NCBI RefSeq assembly: GCF_014268935.2
Contig: NZ_JABWRJ020000001.1
Location: forward strand, 372,001 to 436,000
Reading direction: 5' to 3'
DNA: 64,000 bases
From: Pseudomonas peradeniyensis
GTDB taxonomy: Bacteria > Pseudomonadota > Gammaproteobacteria > Pseudomonadales > Pseudomonadaceae
Positions 9,592-18,946 of the stretch are shown here, one piece after another. How positions within the stretch are numbered: the stretch's first letter is position 1; each line of letters starts with the position of its first letter. The notes under the pieces were generated by a model. It was not told the origin of the DNA, searched no databases, and saw only the letters and a program-made list of their open reading frames with translations. A program made the translations under genes and the position numbers.

Positions 9592-10022
9592 AGTTCCGGC
9601 GCAATCGCCAGCGCGAGAACGTCGACATCAACCTGGCGTCGTTGATCGACGTGGTGTTCGTGCTGCTGCTGTTCTTCGTGGTCACCACCACCTTCACCCG
9701 TGAGACCCAGCTGCGCGTCGAACTGCCCGAGGCCAGCAGCGCCGAGCAGCCGCCGGCCGACCCGGGCAAGCTGGTGGAGATCTCCATCAGCGCCGATGGC
9801 GTGTACTCGGTGAACAACCACCTGCTGCCCAAGAGCGACCTGGACACCCTGACCGAGGCGATCGAGAAGGAATCCGGCGGTGACATCACCCTGCCGCTGG
9901 CCATCAGCGCCGACGGCAAGACCCCGCACCAGGCTGTGATCACCGCAATGGACGCGGCCGGCAAGCTCGGCTTCAGCAAGTTGCGCATGACCACCGTCGA
10001 GGCCGCGCAGGGCAAGCCCTGA
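9588..10022 (+). CDS. exbD: ExbD/TolR-family biopolymer transport protein
   Basis: 144 residues with one N-terminal membrane helix ([22 protein letters not shown]) carrying the conserved aspartate of the ExbD/TolR proton path, then a periplasmic domain. The start overlaps the exbB stop by 4 nt, and the stop overlaps the lpxK start by 1 nt. It is the partner of the preceding ExbB-family protein. Confidence 0.9.
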   Translation: MKFRRNRQRENVDINLASLIDVVFVLLLFFVVTTTFTRETQLRVELPEASSAEQPPADPGKLVEISISADGVYSVNNHLLPKSDLDTLTEAIEKESGGDITLPLAISADGKTPHQAVITAMDAAGKLGFSKLRMTTVEAAQGKP

Positions 10023-11026
10023 TGGCCTTCGCCGATCGTCTGCTCGCCGCCTGGTACGCCGGGCACCCGGCGCTTGCCGTGTTGCGCCCGCTCGAGGCGC
10101 TGTACCGCCGCGTGGTGACGCGCAAGCGCGCGCGCTTCCTCAGCGGCGAAAGCCCCAGCTACCGCGCCCCGGTACCGGTGATCGTGGTGGGCAACATCAC
10201 CGTCGGCGGTACCGGCAAGACACCGATGATCCTCTGGCTGATCGAGCACTGCCGCCGGCAGGGGCTCAAGGTCGGCGTGGTCAGTCGGGGCTATGGCGCC
10301 AAACCACCGCACTATCCCTGGCGCGTCCAGGCTGACCAGCCTGCGGAGCAGGCCGGCGATGAGCCCTTGCTGATCGTCCAGCGCACCAGGGTGCCGCTGG
10401 TGATCGACCCCGACCGTTCCCGCGCCGTGCAGGCCTTGCTGGCCAGCGACGCGCCGGACCTGATCCTGTGCGACGACGGCATGCAGCATTACCGCCTGGC
10501 CCGCGACCTGGAGCTGGTGCTGATCGACGCCGCCCGGGGCCTGGGCAATCGCCGCTGCCTGCCGGCCGGCCCGTTGCGCGAGCCGGCCGAGCGCTTGGGC
10601 GAGGCCGACGCGGTGCTGTTCAACGGCGCCGAGACCGACCGCGACGACGGCTTCGCCTTCCGCCTGCAACCCTCGGCGCTGATCAACCTGCGCAGCGGCG
10701 AGCGCCGCGAGCTCGACCTGTTCCCGCCTGGCCAGGCGCTGCACGCCGTGGCCGGCATCGGCAATCCGCAACGTTTCTTCAACACCCTGCTGGGGCTACA
10801 CTGGCAGCCGGTGCCGCACCCTTTCGCCGACCATGCGCCCTACAGCCGTGAAGTGCTGTCGTTCAGCCCGCCGCTGCCGCTGGTGATGACCGAGAAGGAT
10901 GCGGTGAAATGCCGGCCCTTCGCCGCCGACGACTGGTGGTACCTGGCGGTCGACGCCGTGCCGACGCCCGCTTTCAGCGCCTGGTTCGACGCCCAGCTCG
11001 ACCGCCTGCTGCCCGGCCGCCCCTGA
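10022..11026 (+). CDS. lpxK: Tetraacyldisaccharide 4'-kinase LpxK
   Basis: A 334-residue inner-membrane kinase that phosphorylates the 4' position of tetraacyldisaccharide 1-phosphate to give lipid IVA, an essential late step of lipid A synthesis. The Walker A motif is [13 protein letters not shown] (about residue 56), and [17 protein letters not shown] carries the DDGxQH motif. Length and order are typical. Start and stop overlap or abut the neighbours, consistent with one operon including Kdo synthesis (kdsB) downstream. Confidence 0.95.
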   Translation: MAFADRLLAAWYAGHPALAVLRPLEALYRRVVTRKRARFLSGESPSYRAPVPVIVVGNITVGGTGKTPMILWLIEHCRRQGLKVGVVSRGYGAKPPHYPWRVQADQPAEQAGDEPLLIVQRTRVPLVIDPDRSRAVQALLASDAPDLILCDDGMQHYRLARDLELVLIDAARGLGNRRCLPAGPLREPAERLGEADAVLFNGAETDRDDGFAFRLQPSALINLRSGERRELDLFPPGQALHAVAGIGNPQRFFNTLLGLHWQPVPHPFADHAPYSREVLSFSPPLPLVMTEKDAVKCRPFAADDWWYLAVDAVPTPAFSAWFDAQLDRLLPGRP

Positions 11027-11060
11027 GCCTTTTTTCATTTTCCGTCGCAAGGACTCCTCC

Positions 11061-11246
11061 ATGGACACCAAACTGCTCGATATCCTGGCCTGCCCGATCA
11101 CCAAGGGCCCGCTCAAGCTCAGCGCCGACAAGACCGAGCTGATCAGCAAGGGCGCGGGCCTGGCCTATCCGATCCGAGACGGCATCCCGGTGATGCTGGA
11201 AAGCGAAGCGCGCACCCTGACCGACGAAGAGCGCCTGGACAAATGA
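11061..11246 (+). CDS. Trm112 family protein
   Basis: A 61-residue protein of the Trm112/YcaR type, [21 protein letters not shown], with the conserved CP motif and the C-terminal [12 protein letters not shown] signature. In other organisms Trm112 proteins act as small partners of methyltransferases; in Proteobacteria the role is not defined. It sits between lpxK and kdsB as in many gammaproteobacteria, and its stop overlaps the kdsB start by 4 nt. Confidence 0.93.
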   Translation: MDTKLLDILACPITKGPLKLSADKTELISKGAGLAYPIRDGIPVMLESEARTLTDEERLDK

Positions 11247-12007
11247 GCCTGGACTTCACCGTGGTGATTCCCGCCCGGCTGCGCTCCACGCGCCTGCCGG
11301 GCAAGCCATTGCTGCCGATCGCCGGCAAGCCGATGGTCCAGCATGTGTGGGAGCAGGCGCGCAAGAGCGGCGCCAGCCGCGTGGTCATCGCCACCGACGA
11401 TGCCAGCATCGTCGAGGCCTGCCGGGCGTTCGGCGCCGAGGTGCTGCTGACCCGCGCCGACCATGAGTCGGGCACCGATCGCCTGGCCGAGGTGGCCGCC
11501 CAGCTGGGCCTGGCCGCTGATGCCATCGTGGTCAACGTGCAGGGCGACGAGCCGCTGATTCCGCCAGTGATCATCGACCAGGTGGCGGCCAACCTCGCCG
11601 CGCACCCGGAAGCCGGCATCGCCACCCTGGCCGAGCCGATCCACGCCCCGGAAACCATTTTCAATCCCAACGCGGTCAAGGTGGTCAGCGACAAGCACGG
11701 CCTGGCCCTGACCTTCAGCCGCGCGCCGCTGCCCTGGGCCCGTGACGCCTTCGCCAACAACCGTGACCAGCTGCCGGAGGGCGTGCCTTATCGCCGTCAT
11801 ATCGGCATGTATGCCTACCGCGTGGGCTTCCTCCAGGACTTCGTCGCCTGGGGCCCGTGCTGGCTGGAGCAGACCGAATCGCTGGAGCAGCTGCGCGCCC
11901 TGTGGCACGGCGTGCGCATCCATGTCGCCGACGCCATCGAGGCGCCGGCCGTGGGCGTGGACACCCCTGAAGACCTGGAGCGCGTACGGCGCTTGCTGGA
12001 GGCCTGA
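11243..12007 (+). CDS. kdsB: 3-deoxy-manno-octulosonate cytidylyltransferase
   Basis: CMP-Kdo synthetase of 254 residues: CTP + Kdo give CMP-Kdo, the donor used for the inner core of lipopolysaccharide. The nucleotide-binding start [16 protein letters not shown] is typical, followed by [13 protein letters not shown] and the HIGMYAYR segment. Cytosolic. It overlaps the gene before it by 4 nt and its successor by 1 nt. Full length. Confidence 0.96.
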   Translation: MSLDFTVVIPARLRSTRLPGKPLLPIAGKPMVQHVWEQARKSGASRVVIATDDASIVEACRAFGAEVLLTRADHESGTDRLAEVAAQLGLAADAIVVNVQGDEPLIPPVIIDQVAANLAAHPEAGIATLAEPIHAPETIFNPNAVKVVSDKHGLALTFSRAPLPWARDAFANNRDQLPEGVPYRRHIGMYAYRVGFLQDFVAWGPCWLEQTESLEQLRALWHGVRIHVADAIEAPAVGVDTPEDLERVRRLLEA

Positions 12008-12471
12008 TGCGCGTTTTGTTCGTCTGCCTCGGCAATATCTGCCGTTCGCCGACCGCCGAAGGCGTGCTGCGCCACCAGCTCGAGGCCGCAGGCCTGGGTG
12101 ATCTGGTGCAGGTGGCCTCCGCCGGCACCGGCGATTGGCATGTCGGCAAGGCGCCCGACAGCCGTACCTGCAAGGCCGCCCTGGCCCGTGGCTACGACCT
12201 GTCGCGCCAGCGTGCCCAGCAGGTCAAGGCGGCGCATTTCGCCGAGTACGACCTGGTCCTGGCCATGGACAAGAGCAACCTGGGCAACCTGCAGGCCCTG
12301 CGCCCGCACAACGCCAAGGGCGAGCTCGACCTGTTCCTGCGCCGCTATGGCGCGGCCCTGGACGAAGTGCCGGACCCTTACTACGGCGGTGCCGAAGGCT
12401 TCGAGCAGGTCCTGGACCTGATCGAGGCGGCCTGCCGCGAGCTGGTCGTGGAAATCAAGGGGCGGTTATGA
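12007..12471 (+). CDS. Low molecular weight protein-tyrosine-phosphatase
   Basis: A 154-residue LMW-PTP. The P-loop VCLGNICRSPTAEG carries the nucleophilic cysteine and the CX5R arginine, and the general acid lies in VPDPYYGGAEGF. Cytosolic. In other bacteria such enzymes dephosphorylate tyrosine kinases of capsule and exopolysaccharide export, but here the gene is embedded in the lpxK-kdsB-murB operon, as is usual in Pseudomonas. It overlaps murB by 4 nt. Confidence 0.93.
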   Translation: MRVLFVCLGNICRSPTAEGVLRHQLEAAGLGDLVQVASAGTGDWHVGKAPDSRTCKAALARGYDLSRQRAQQVKAAHFAEYDLVLAMDKSNLGNLQALRPHNAKGELDLFLRRYGAALDEVPDPYYGGAEGFEQVLDLIEAACRELVVEIKGRL

Positions 12472-13487
12472 CGGCGCACTGGCAGGAGCGCGTGTCGCTC
12501 AAGCCCTACAACACCTTCGGCATCGACGTCAGTGCCCGCTACTTCACCCAGGCCCATGACGACGACGAAGTCCGCCAGGCCCTGGCCCAGGCCGCCGAGC
12601 GGCAGGTACCGGTGCTGGTGATCGGCGGCGGCAGCAACCTGCTGCTGTCCCGCGATGTCGAGGCCCTGGTACTGCATATGGCCAGCCGTGGCCGACGCCT
12701 GCTCAGCGACGATGGCGAGCGGGTGGTGGTCGAGGCCGAGGCCGGGGAACCCTGGCACCCGTTCGTGCAGTGGAGCCTTGGGCAGGGCTTGTGCGGGTTG
12801 GAAAACCTCAGCTTGATCCCCGGCACCGTGGGCGCCGCGCCGATGCAGAACGTCGGTGCCTATGGCGTGGAGATCAAGGATGTGTTCGCCGGCCTGACCG
12901 CGCTGGACCGAGAGACCGGCGAGCTGCGGGATTTCTCGCTGGAGGAGTGCGCGTTCGGCTATCGCGACAGTCTGTTCAAGCGCAACCCCGGGCGCTGGCT
13001 GATTGTGCGCGTGCGCTTTGCCTTGAATCGCACGTTGCAGGCACACCTTGACTACGGCCCGGTGCGTCAGCGTCTGACGGAGCAGGGCGTCGAACAGCCG
13101 ACCGCGCAGGCGATCAGCGACGCGATCTGCAGTATCCGTCAGGAAAAGCTGCCGGATCCGGCTGAGCTGGGCAACGCCGGGAGCTTCTTCAAGAACCCGG
13201 TGGTGTCCGCTGAATTGGCCGAGTGTATCCGTGCCGGGCATCCCGGCGTGGTGGCCTATCCCCAGGCCGATGGCCAGGTGAAGCTGGCGGCCGGCTGGTT
13301 GATCGAGCAGGCGGGGTGGAAAGGCTATCGCGATGGCGATGCCGGGGTCCACCGTTTGCAGTCGCTGGTGCTGGTGAACTACGGCCAGGCGAGCGGGGCG
13401 CAGTTGCATGCCCTGGCGCGGCGGATCCAGGCGGATATCCTCGAGCGCTTCGGGGTGGAGCTGGAGATGGAGCCGAACCTGTACTGA
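12468..13487 (+). CDS. murB: UDP-N-acetylenolpyruvoylglucosamine reductase MurB
   Basis: A 339-residue FAD enzyme that reduces UDP-GlcNAc-enolpyruvate to UDP-MurNAc, the second committed step of peptidoglycan precursor synthesis. The N-terminus SLKPYNTFGIDVSA and the FAD loop VIGGGSNLLLS are characteristic; GYRDSLFK carries conserved catalytic-domain residues and GNAGSFFKNP the active-site serine region. I chose ATG 12468, which overlaps the phosphatase stop (ATGA); the open frame reaches back to 12135, but that stretch only shadows the phosphatase gene. Last gene of the operon, followed by an IS. Confidence 0.95.
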   Translation: MTAHWQERVSLKPYNTFGIDVSARYFTQAHDDDEVRQALAQAAERQVPVLVIGGGSNLLLSRDVEALVLHMASRGRRLLSDDGERVVVEAEAGEPWHPFVQWSLGQGLCGLENLSLIPGTVGAAPMQNVGAYGVEIKDVFAGLTALDRETGELRDFSLEECAFGYRDSLFKRNPGRWLIVRVRFALNRTLQAHLDYGPVRQRLTEQGVEQPTAQAISDAICSIRQEKLPDPAELGNAGSFFKNPVVSAELAECIRAGHPGVVAYPQADGQVKLAAGWLIEQAGWKGYRDGDAGVHRLQSLVLVNYGQASGAQLHALARRIQADILERFGVELEMEPNLY

Positions 13488-13505
13488 TGGGTTGGCCTGG
13501 GCCGG

Positions 13506-13523
13506 CCCTATCGCGGGGCAAGC
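13506..13523. repeat. REP element, left part, interrupted by an IS
   Basis: CTATCGCGGGGCAAGC is the first half of a REP palindrome and stops exactly where the second IS begins; the rest continues after 14776. Confidence 0.8.
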
Positions 13524-13592
13524 TGAACTGGCCTAATGATTTTGGACACCTTCATCGGGCGCTATGATGGCGCCCAATTGGAGGCAAAATCA

Positions 13593-13895
13593 GTGCGTAA
13601 ATCTTATTCAAGAGAATACAAAGTCCAAGCTGCCGAAATGGTGCTGGACGGTGGGCAGTCAGTTCCTGAGGTCTGTGCCGCCCTTGGGCTGGGCCCTACC
13701 GCGCTTCGCCGCTGGGTTGACCAGGTACGTGAAGAGAGAGCCGGTAAGGTTCCGGCTGGAGCCAAAGCGATCACACCCGAGCAGCAACGAATTGAAGAAC
13801 TCGAAGCGCTGGTTCGGCAAAAGGATCGGGATATCGAAATCCTAAAAAAGGCCAGTGCTCTCCTGCTTCGGGACTCCAAAGATCGTTCTCGCTGA
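13593..13895 (+). CDS. IS3-family transposase OrfA
   Basis: A 100-residue OrfA with an N-terminal helix-turn-helix (YSREYKVQAAEMVLDGGQS, GPTALRRWVDQV) and a C-terminal coiled coil ending EILKKASALLL. I chose the GTG start at 13593, preceded by GGAGGC, because it aligns with the start of the OrfA at 1364; an in-frame ATG at 13536 lies inside the terminal repeat. It provides DNA binding and is fused to OrfB by -1 frameshifting at 13844-13850. Confidence 0.9.
   Translation: MRKSYSREYKVQAAEMVLDGGQSVPEVCAALGLGPTALRRWVDQVREERAGKVPAGAKAITPEQQRIEELEALVRQKDRDIEILKKASALLLRDSKDRSR
13844..13850 (+). other. Programmed -1 frameshift site A AAA AAG (IS copy B)
   Basis: The heptamer A-AAA-AAG follows codon CTA in orfA; slipping one base back enters the orfB frame at GGC. 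The site has the same position and context as in the element at 1299. Confidence 0.85.
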
Positions 13896-14737
13896 TCAAC
13901 GAGCTGAGTGAGCAATACCCTGTTGTCGACTGCTGCCGCGTGCTTGGGGTTAAGCGCAGCAGTTTCTATGCGTGGCGCAAACGGCAAGGACGTGAAAACC
14001 CGGCCAGAGATGCTCTACGCCTGCTGGTAATCAAGCACTTCAACGCATCGCGAAGTGCTTTTGGCTCGCGAACCCTGGCGCAGGAATTGCGGCATGAGGG
14101 CCATGGAATAGGACGATACAAGGTGCGTGCGTTGATGCGCGAAGCTGGCCTGAAGTGCAAGCAGCGCAGGCCGCACCGCTATCGGTCATCAGGGGCAGAA
14201 GCGTTGATTGCCGAGAATCAGCTGAAGCGCAATTTCAAGGTTTCGGCGATCAATGAGGTTTGGTGTGGCGATGTGACCTATATCCAGGTTGGCAGGCGCT
14301 GGCTGTACCTAGCCGCCGTGATTGACCTCTATGCCCGTCGCGTAGTGGGTTGGGCATTCTCGATGATTGCAGATGCCAACTTAGCTTGTAACGCCCTGCG
14401 CATGGCAGCTGAATCGCGGGGTAGACCGGCGGGCGTAATGTTTCATTCAGACCAGGGCTGTCAGTACACCAGCCATAAATTCAGAGCCGCGCTCGATGAG
14501 TACAACTTGAACCAGAGCATGAGCCATCGAGGCCAATGCTGGGATAACGCTGCCATGGAGCGATTCTTCGGAGCATTGAAATCAGAATGGGTGCCGGCAG
14601 AGGGTTACGAGACCGAAGCGCAGGCACGAGTGGATATCCAGGCTTATCTGATGCGCTACAACCTCAAGCGCCTCCACAGCTACAACGGCTATGAAACGCC
14701 AGTAGCCATGGAGGAAAAACTCAAGGCAGCGGCATGA
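13850..14737 (+). CDS. IS3-family transposase OrfB (DDE integrase domain)
   Basis: The catalytic half of the transposase, open from the slippery site in the -1 frame (first internal ATG at 13940). An HTH_21-like region (VDCCRVLGVKRSSFYAW) precedes the integrase core, with DDE residues in [22 protein letters not shown] and AAMERFFGALKSE. The C-terminus is RYNLKRLHSYNGYETP. The sequence clearly resembles the OrfB at 1630 but differs at many residues. No disruption is seen. Confidence 0.92.
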   Translation, partial: GQCSPASGLQRSFSLINELSEQYPVVDCCRVLGVKRSSFYAWRKRQGRENPARDALRLLVIKHFNASRSAFGSRTLAQELRHEGHGIGRYKVRALMREAGLKCKQRRPHRYRSSGAEALIAENQLKRNFKVSAINEVWCGDVTYIQVGRRWLYLAAVIDLYARRVVGWAFSMIADANLACNALRMAAESRGRPAGVMFHSDQGCQYTSHKFRAALDEYNLNQSMSHRGQCWDNAAMERFFGALKSEWVPAEGYETEAQARVDIQAYLMRYNLKRLHSYNGYETPVAMEEKLKAAA

Positions 14738-14773
14738 ACCTTAACCGGTGTCCAAAATTACTTGACCAGTTCA

Positions 14774-14848
14774 AGCCCGCTCCCACGCCACCGTTCCGCG
14801 GCTGAGAGGGACTGCGTGGGAGCGGGCTTGCCCCGCGAACACCGGCGA
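14774..14848. repeat. REP pair, right part
   Basis: After the duplicated AGC, the REP resumes as CCGCTCCCACGCC, and a facing copy follows (GCGTGGGAGCGGGCTTGCC). Removing the IS and one AGC restores a standard REP like that at 60318. Confidence 0.85.
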
Positions 14849-14873
14849 AGCCGGTGCCATCCACCCGGCAAAG

Positions 14874-14909
14874 AAAAAGCCCCGCCAGTTCGCACTGGCG
14901 GGGCTTTTT
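14874..14909 (-). terminator. Rho-independent terminator of rne
   Basis: A perfect 15-bp stem (AAAAAGCCCCGCCAG and its complement) with a 6-nt loop and U tract, 17 bp beyond the rne stop. It would also stop transcription entering from the IS side. Confidence 0.92.
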
Positions 14910-14925
14910 CATTCAGCCGAGGCTA

Positions 14926-17900
14926 TCAACCGTGATGAGGCTTGTGCTCGTCAGCGGTTTCCAGGGCTTCGGCCGGGGCAGCAGCGGCCAGGGCAGCGGC
15001 GGCTGCTTCGGCTTCACGCTTGCGGCGACGCACTTCACGCGGGTCGTTCGGCGCACGGCCGTTCGGCAGCATGATGGTGGACGGCTCGACCGGCGCTTCT
15101 TCGGCAACCACGGCTGGTGCAGGCTCAGCCACCGGGGCTTCGACCACTTCAGGCTGGACTTCGACGGCTTCGACCACCGGAGCAGGCTGCTCGGCGACTG
15201 GTGCCTGGGCTTCGACCACTTCGGCAACCGGTGCCTTCTCGATCTCGCCCGCTTCCACCGCTGGGGCTTCCACGACCACTGCAGGCTCGACGGCTGCCTC
15301 GACAACGGCGGTCGGCTGCTCGATGGCGGCTTCTTCAACCACAGGCTGCGGCGCCACTTCGACGACAGGCTCGATGCTTGGCTCGGCAGCGACCACTGGC
15401 TCGCTGACAGGCTGCTCGACCACCGGGGCGATGGCGACCTGCTCGGCCACGACTTCGGTGATTTCCACCTGGGTCTCGGCGACAGCGGCGCTGGCGCGTT
15501 CGGCCTGCTGGTTGGCTTCGGCCTCGGCGTCGGCACTGATGTTGCTGGTGGCAACGGCAGCGATGACGGCAGTGCCGGCGGCCAGTTCGGCACCCAGCTC
15601 GGTGGCCTGGTGCTGTTGTGGCTGCTCTTCGCCGGCGTCTTCGTCGCCGCCTTCGATCAGCTCGCCATTGGCGTTGCGCTGGCGCTCACGACGGTTGCTG
15701 CGACGACGCTGGCCACGGGAACGGCGACGTGGACGTTCGCCATCGGCGCCTTCCTGCTCGTCCTGCAGCAGCTCTTCGTTCGGCAGTTGCTCCTCGGCGA
15801 GCTCCACGGCCTGTTCGGCGGCCTGCACCTCAGGGCGCAGCTGGCGCTCTTCGCGTGGGGCGCGTTCCTCACGTGGCGCACGCTCTTCACGAGGGGCACG
15901 TTCTTCACGCGGTGCACGCTCTTCGCGAGGTGCACGTTCTTCACGCGGTGCACGCTCTTCGCGAGGGGCGCGTTCTTCACGTGGTGCGCGCTCTTCGCGA
16001 GGAGCGCGTTCTTCACGCGGTGCACGCTCTTCGCGTGGGGCGCGCTCTTCACGGGCTACGCGTTCTTCACGTGGCGCACGCTCTTCACGCGGGGCGCGTT
16101 CTTCGCGGGCGACCGGTGCGGCGTCCAGCGGCTCGCGCAGTTCGCGCACGCGCTCTTCGCGGTTGCCACGGCGGTCTTCACGCGGCTGGCGCGGTTGACG
16201 CTCTTCACGTGGCGCGCGTTCTTCACGCGGGGCACGCTCTTCGCGAGGCTGACGCTCTTCACGCGGGGTGCGCTCGCCGCGCTCTTCGCGTGGCTTGCGG
16301 TCTTCTTCGCGACGGCCGTTGCGGTTGCGGCTCTGCTGGCGACCGTTGCGACGCTCTTCATTGCGTGGCGAGCGCTCGGTGGCAGGCTTCTCGGTGGCGG
16401 CGGCCGGTGCGGCGGCAGGTTCTTCCTTACCGGCGAACAGGCTGACCAGCGACTTGACCAGGCCCTTGAACAGGCTTGGTTCGGCGGCGGCAGGGGCGGC
16501 GACCGGCGTGGCAGGTGCCGGCTGCTCTTCAGCGGCGGCCGGCACCGGGGCGTTGGCGCGGGCCGGCGCGGTCTTGACCGCGGCTTCCTGGCGCACCAGG
16601 GTGCGGGTGGCGGTCGGCTGCGGCGCTTCTTCGGTCTCGGCCGAGGCGATCTCGTAGCTGGACTGGTTGTTCAGCACGTCCGGGTTGTCGTCGCGCAGGC
16701 GCTGGACTTCGAAGTGCGGGGTTTCCAGGTGATCGTTCGGCAGGATGATGATGCGTGCGCGAGTGCGCAGTTCGATCTTGGTGATCGAGTTGCGTTTCTC
16801 GTTGAGCAGGAAGGCGGCCACCGGGATCGGCACCTGGGCGCGTACTTCGGCGGTGCGGTCCTTCAGTGCTTCTTCTTCGATCAGGCGCAGGATCGCCAGC
16901 GACAGCGACTCGACGTCACGGATGATGCCGGTGCCGGAGCAGCGCGGGCAGACGATACCGCTGCTTTCGCCCAGCGATGGACGCAGGCGCTGACGGGACA
17001 TTTCCAACAGGCCGAAGCGCGAGATGCGGCCTACCTGCACGCGAGCACGGTCGGCTTCGAGGCACTCACGCACGCGCTCTTCGACGGCGCGCTGGTTCTT
17101 GGCCGGGGTCATGTCGATGAAGTCGATGACGATCAGGCCGCCGATGTCGCGCAGGCGCAGCTGGCGGGCGATCTCTTCGGCCGCTTCCAGGTTGGTCTGC
17201 AGGGCGGTTTCTTCGATGTCGCTGCCTTTGGTGGCGCGTGCCGAGTTGATGTCGATGGACACCAGGGCTTCGGTCGGGTCGATGACGATCGAGCCGCCGG
17301 ACGGCAGGTCGACCACGCGCTGGAAGGCGGTTTCGATCTGGCTTTCGATCTGGAAGCGGTTGAACAGCGGCACGCTGTCTTCGTACAGCTTGACCTTGCT
17401 GGCGTACTGCGGCATCACCTGGCGAATGAAGGTCAGGGCTTCTTCCTGGGCGTCGATGCTGTCGATCAGCACTTCGCCGATGTCCTGGCGCAGGTAGTCG
17501 CGGATGGCGCGGATGATGACGTTGCTTTCCTGGTAGATCAGGAACGGCGCGGCGCGGTCTTGCGAGGCTTCCTTGATGGCGGTCCACAGCTGCAGCAGGT
17601 AGTCGAGGTCCCACTGCATTTCTTCGCTGCTGCGGCCCAGGCCCGCGGTGCGCACGATCAGGCCCATGTCGCCCGGAACGGTCAGGCCGTTCAGCGCTTC
17701 GCGCAGTTCGTTGCGCTCTTCGCCTTCGATGCGGCGGGAGATGCCGCCGGCGCGCGGGTTGTTGGGCATCAGCACCAGGTAGCGGCCGGCCAGGCTGATG
17801 AAGGTGGTCAGGGCGGCGCCTTTGTTGCCGCGCTCTTCCTTCTCGACCTGGACGATGACTTCCTGGCCTTCGCTCAGGACTTCCTTGATGTTGACCCGGC

Positions 17901-18150
17901 CTTCAGGGGCTTTCTTGAAGTATTCGCGGGAGATTTCCTTCAGCGGCAGGAAGCCGTGACGGTCGGAGCCGAAGTCGACGAAGGCGGCTTCGAGGCTGGG
18001 CTCGATCCGGGTGATCTTGCCTTTGTAGATGTTGGCCTTTTTCTGCTCACGGGCGCCGGACTCGATGTCCAGGTCGTAGAGACGTTGGCCGTCCACCAGG
18101 GCTACACGCAACTCTTCGGGCTGAGTTGCGTTAATCAGCATTCTTTTCAT
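14926..18150 (-). CDS. rne: Ribonuclease E
   Basis: The essential endoribonuclease and degradosome scaffold, 1074 residues. Start ATG 18150 ([18 protein letters not shown]), the universal N-terminus. The catalytic half (1-530) contains the S1 domain (about 35-125), the magnesium-binding aspartates in [21 protein letters not shown] and [11 protein letters not shown], and the zinc-link CPRCSGTG. The C-terminal half is disordered: an Arg-rich region with about a dozen tandem APREER hexapeptides (DNA 15850-16060), then an acidic Ala/Val/Glu/Pro-rich tail, as expected for RNA-binding and scaffold segments. The DNA between the start and the predicted promoter is about 730 bp. The strong terminator at 14874 ends the unit. 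Confidence 0.97.
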   Translation of the reverse strand: MKRMLINATQPEELRVALVDGQRLYDLDIESGAREQKKANIYKGKITRIEPSLEAAFVDFGSDRHGFLPLKEISREYFKKAPEGRVNIKEVLSEGQEVIVQVEKEERGNKGAALTTFISLAGRYLVLMPNNPRAGGISRRIEGEERNELREALNGLTVPGDMGLIVRTAGLGRSSEEMQWDLDYLLQLWTAIKEASQDRAAPFLIYQESNVIIRAIRDYLRQDIGEVLIDSIDAQEEALTFIRQVMPQYASKVKLYEDSVPLFNRFQIESQIETAFQRVVDLPSGGSIVIDPTEALVSIDINSARATKGSDIEETALQTNLEAAEEIARQLRLRDIGGLIVIDFIDMTPAKNQRAVEERVRECLEADRARVQVGRISRFGLLEMSRQRLRPSLGESSGIVCPRCSGTGIIRDVESLSLAILRLIEEEALKDRTAEVRAQVPIPVAAFLLNEKRNSITKIELRTRARIIILPNDHLETPHFEVQRLRDDNPDVLNNQSSYEIASAETEEAPQPTATRTLVRQEAAVKTAPARANAPVPAAAEEQPAPATPVAAPAAAEPSLFKGLVKSLVSLFAGKEEPAAAPAAATEKPATERSPRNEERRNGRQQSRNRNGRREEDRKPREERGERTPREERQPREERAPREERAPREERQPRQPREDRRGNREERVRELREPLDAAPVAREERAPREERAPREERVAREERAPREERAPREERAPREERAPREERAPREERAPREERAPREERAPREERAPREERAPREERAPREERQLRPEVQAAEQAVELAEEQLPNEELLQDEQEGADGERPRRRSRGQRRRSNRRERQRNANGELIEGGDEDAGEEQPQQHQATELGAELAAGTAVIAAVATSNISADAEAEANQQAERASAAVAETQVEITEVVAEQVAIAPVVEQPVSEPVVAAEPSIEPVVEVAPQPVVEEAAIEQPTAVVEAAVEPAVVVEAPAVEAGEIEKAPVAEVVEAQAPVAEQPAPVVEAVEVQPEVVEAPVAEPAPAVVAEEAPVEPSTIMLPNGRAPNDPREVRRRKREAEAAAAALAAAAPAEALETADEHKPHHG
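15845..16075 (-). repeat. 18-bp tandem repeat array inside rne (APREER units)
   Basis: Around a dozen 18-bp units encode the hexapeptide APREER in the RNase E tail. Units alternate between two codon versions (CGCTCTTCGCG and CGTTCTTCACG on the + strand), so the higher-order period is 36 bp. Such arrays are prone to length change by slippage. Confidence 0.85.
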
Positions 18151-18889
18151 GTTGTACCGTCGGTTTCCGGGCTGCCGGAAACGGCGTGCGGCACACACGA
18201 CTTCTCAGGGTCGGTGCCAAGGTGCGCAAAGGGTGGCGGGCCACCCCCGTGTCTGGCGACGTTCGGCACCAGCCGGTTGCCCAGCCTGCCGTTGTCGCGA
18301 CGACGCGTCCTGTTTTGCGGTGCCAAAAGACCTGTCGAGCTTTTCGAAGGTTATCCGAATCAATCGAGCGGGCCTGGTGCACTCAGTCAGGAGGAGGAAT
18401 CAACCGGTCGTCCGTGGACGCCACGAGGGCGTCTGTTCAGGACCTTGTCCGCTCATCGCCCGTTGAGTGGGGCGCTGGTGCGGGTTCGGTGCCACACGGT
18501 CCGAGGGCTGTACGTCTCCACCCTGCACGTATCCCTTGAAAATTCGGTGCTGCCGCGCGCTGAATCCGCAACGGGTTGCATTTTTCGCCAGCCCGGTTCC
18601 GGGCTGGCGCCATAACATATCCAAGGCAGGTATTTCCGAAGCATTCGCCCGAATGCGCGGAAACGACGGTGGCGGGCAGAGGTACGGCGAAAAGAATCGG
18701 GTAAGCAGGTGAAACACCGCACTTGTCGTTTTTTTTCGGTCTTCTCTACACAGCGCTGGTGGCGATTCCAGGCATTTAGTTAAACTGGCGAACGCTCCGT
18801 AGGACGGCCTCGCGTCCTCGGGAATTGCGATGGTCAGGGCCGGCGTAGAGCCTGGTGCCGCTGGCCTGCCGCTTTTGGCGGCGTTCGCG
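18151..18889 (-). other. Long untranslated leader of rne
   Basis: About 740 bp without a credible gene on either strand, between the rne start and the promoter pair near 18900. In E. coli the rne leader (361 nt) mediates autoregulation by RNase E; a longer equivalent is inferred here. It contains a short hairpin near 18589-18611 (GCCAGCCCGG...CCGGGCTGGC) and a T8 run at 18729. Confidence 0.55.
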
Positions 18890-18918
18890 ACTATAGCAGC
18901 AATGATTAAGTGCTTCAA
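18890..18918 (-). promoter_or_regulatory. Predicted sigma70 promoter of rne
   Basis: Read on the minus strand: TTGAAG (18918-18913), 17-bp spacer, TATAGT (18895-18890). Both hexamers and the spacing are near consensus. Transcription would start near 18883. Confidence 0.6.
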
Positions 18919-18931
18919 TTCCATAAAAAAT

Positions 18932-18940
18932 TGTTATGAT
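18932..18940 (+). promoter_or_regulatory. Predicted extended -10 promoter of rluC
   Basis: TGTTATGAT is an extended -10 element (TGnTATGAT). Its downstream edge is 7 nt from the A of the rluC ATG at 18947, so the transcript would begin at or next to the start codon. The -35 position (GCTTCA) is poor and overlaps the -35 of the divergent rne promoter. Confidence 0.5.
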
Positions 18941-18946
18941 CCCGCC

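Larger units (their letters stand above)
13524..14773 (+). mobile_element. IS3-family insertion sequence, copy B
   Basis: A 1250-bp element. The left end starts TGAACTGGCCTAATG and the complement of the right end TGAACTGGTCAAGTA; both continue ATTTTGGACACC, giving 27-bp inverted repeats with about five mismatches. The 3-bp target duplication AGC is at 13521-13523 and 14774-14776. It has the same orfA/orfB organisation and slippery site as the element at 1299 but diverged sequence, so this is a related, separate IS rather than a second copy. Its coding GC content is visibly lower than the neighbours. Both frames look intact. Confidence 0.94.

Noticed and set aside
12135..12467. Longer MurB start
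   Set aside because: The extra 111 codons lie in another frame of the phosphatase gene; ATG 12468 gives normal MurB length.
15845..16075. CRISPR-like regularly spaced repeats
   Set aside because: Units are contiguous 18-bp in-frame coding repeats without spacers, part of RNase E.
14854..18615. 1253-codon open frame on the plus strand across rne
   Set aside because: It is the antisense of rne; its composition mirrors RNase E codon bias and repeats, and it has no recognisable domain.
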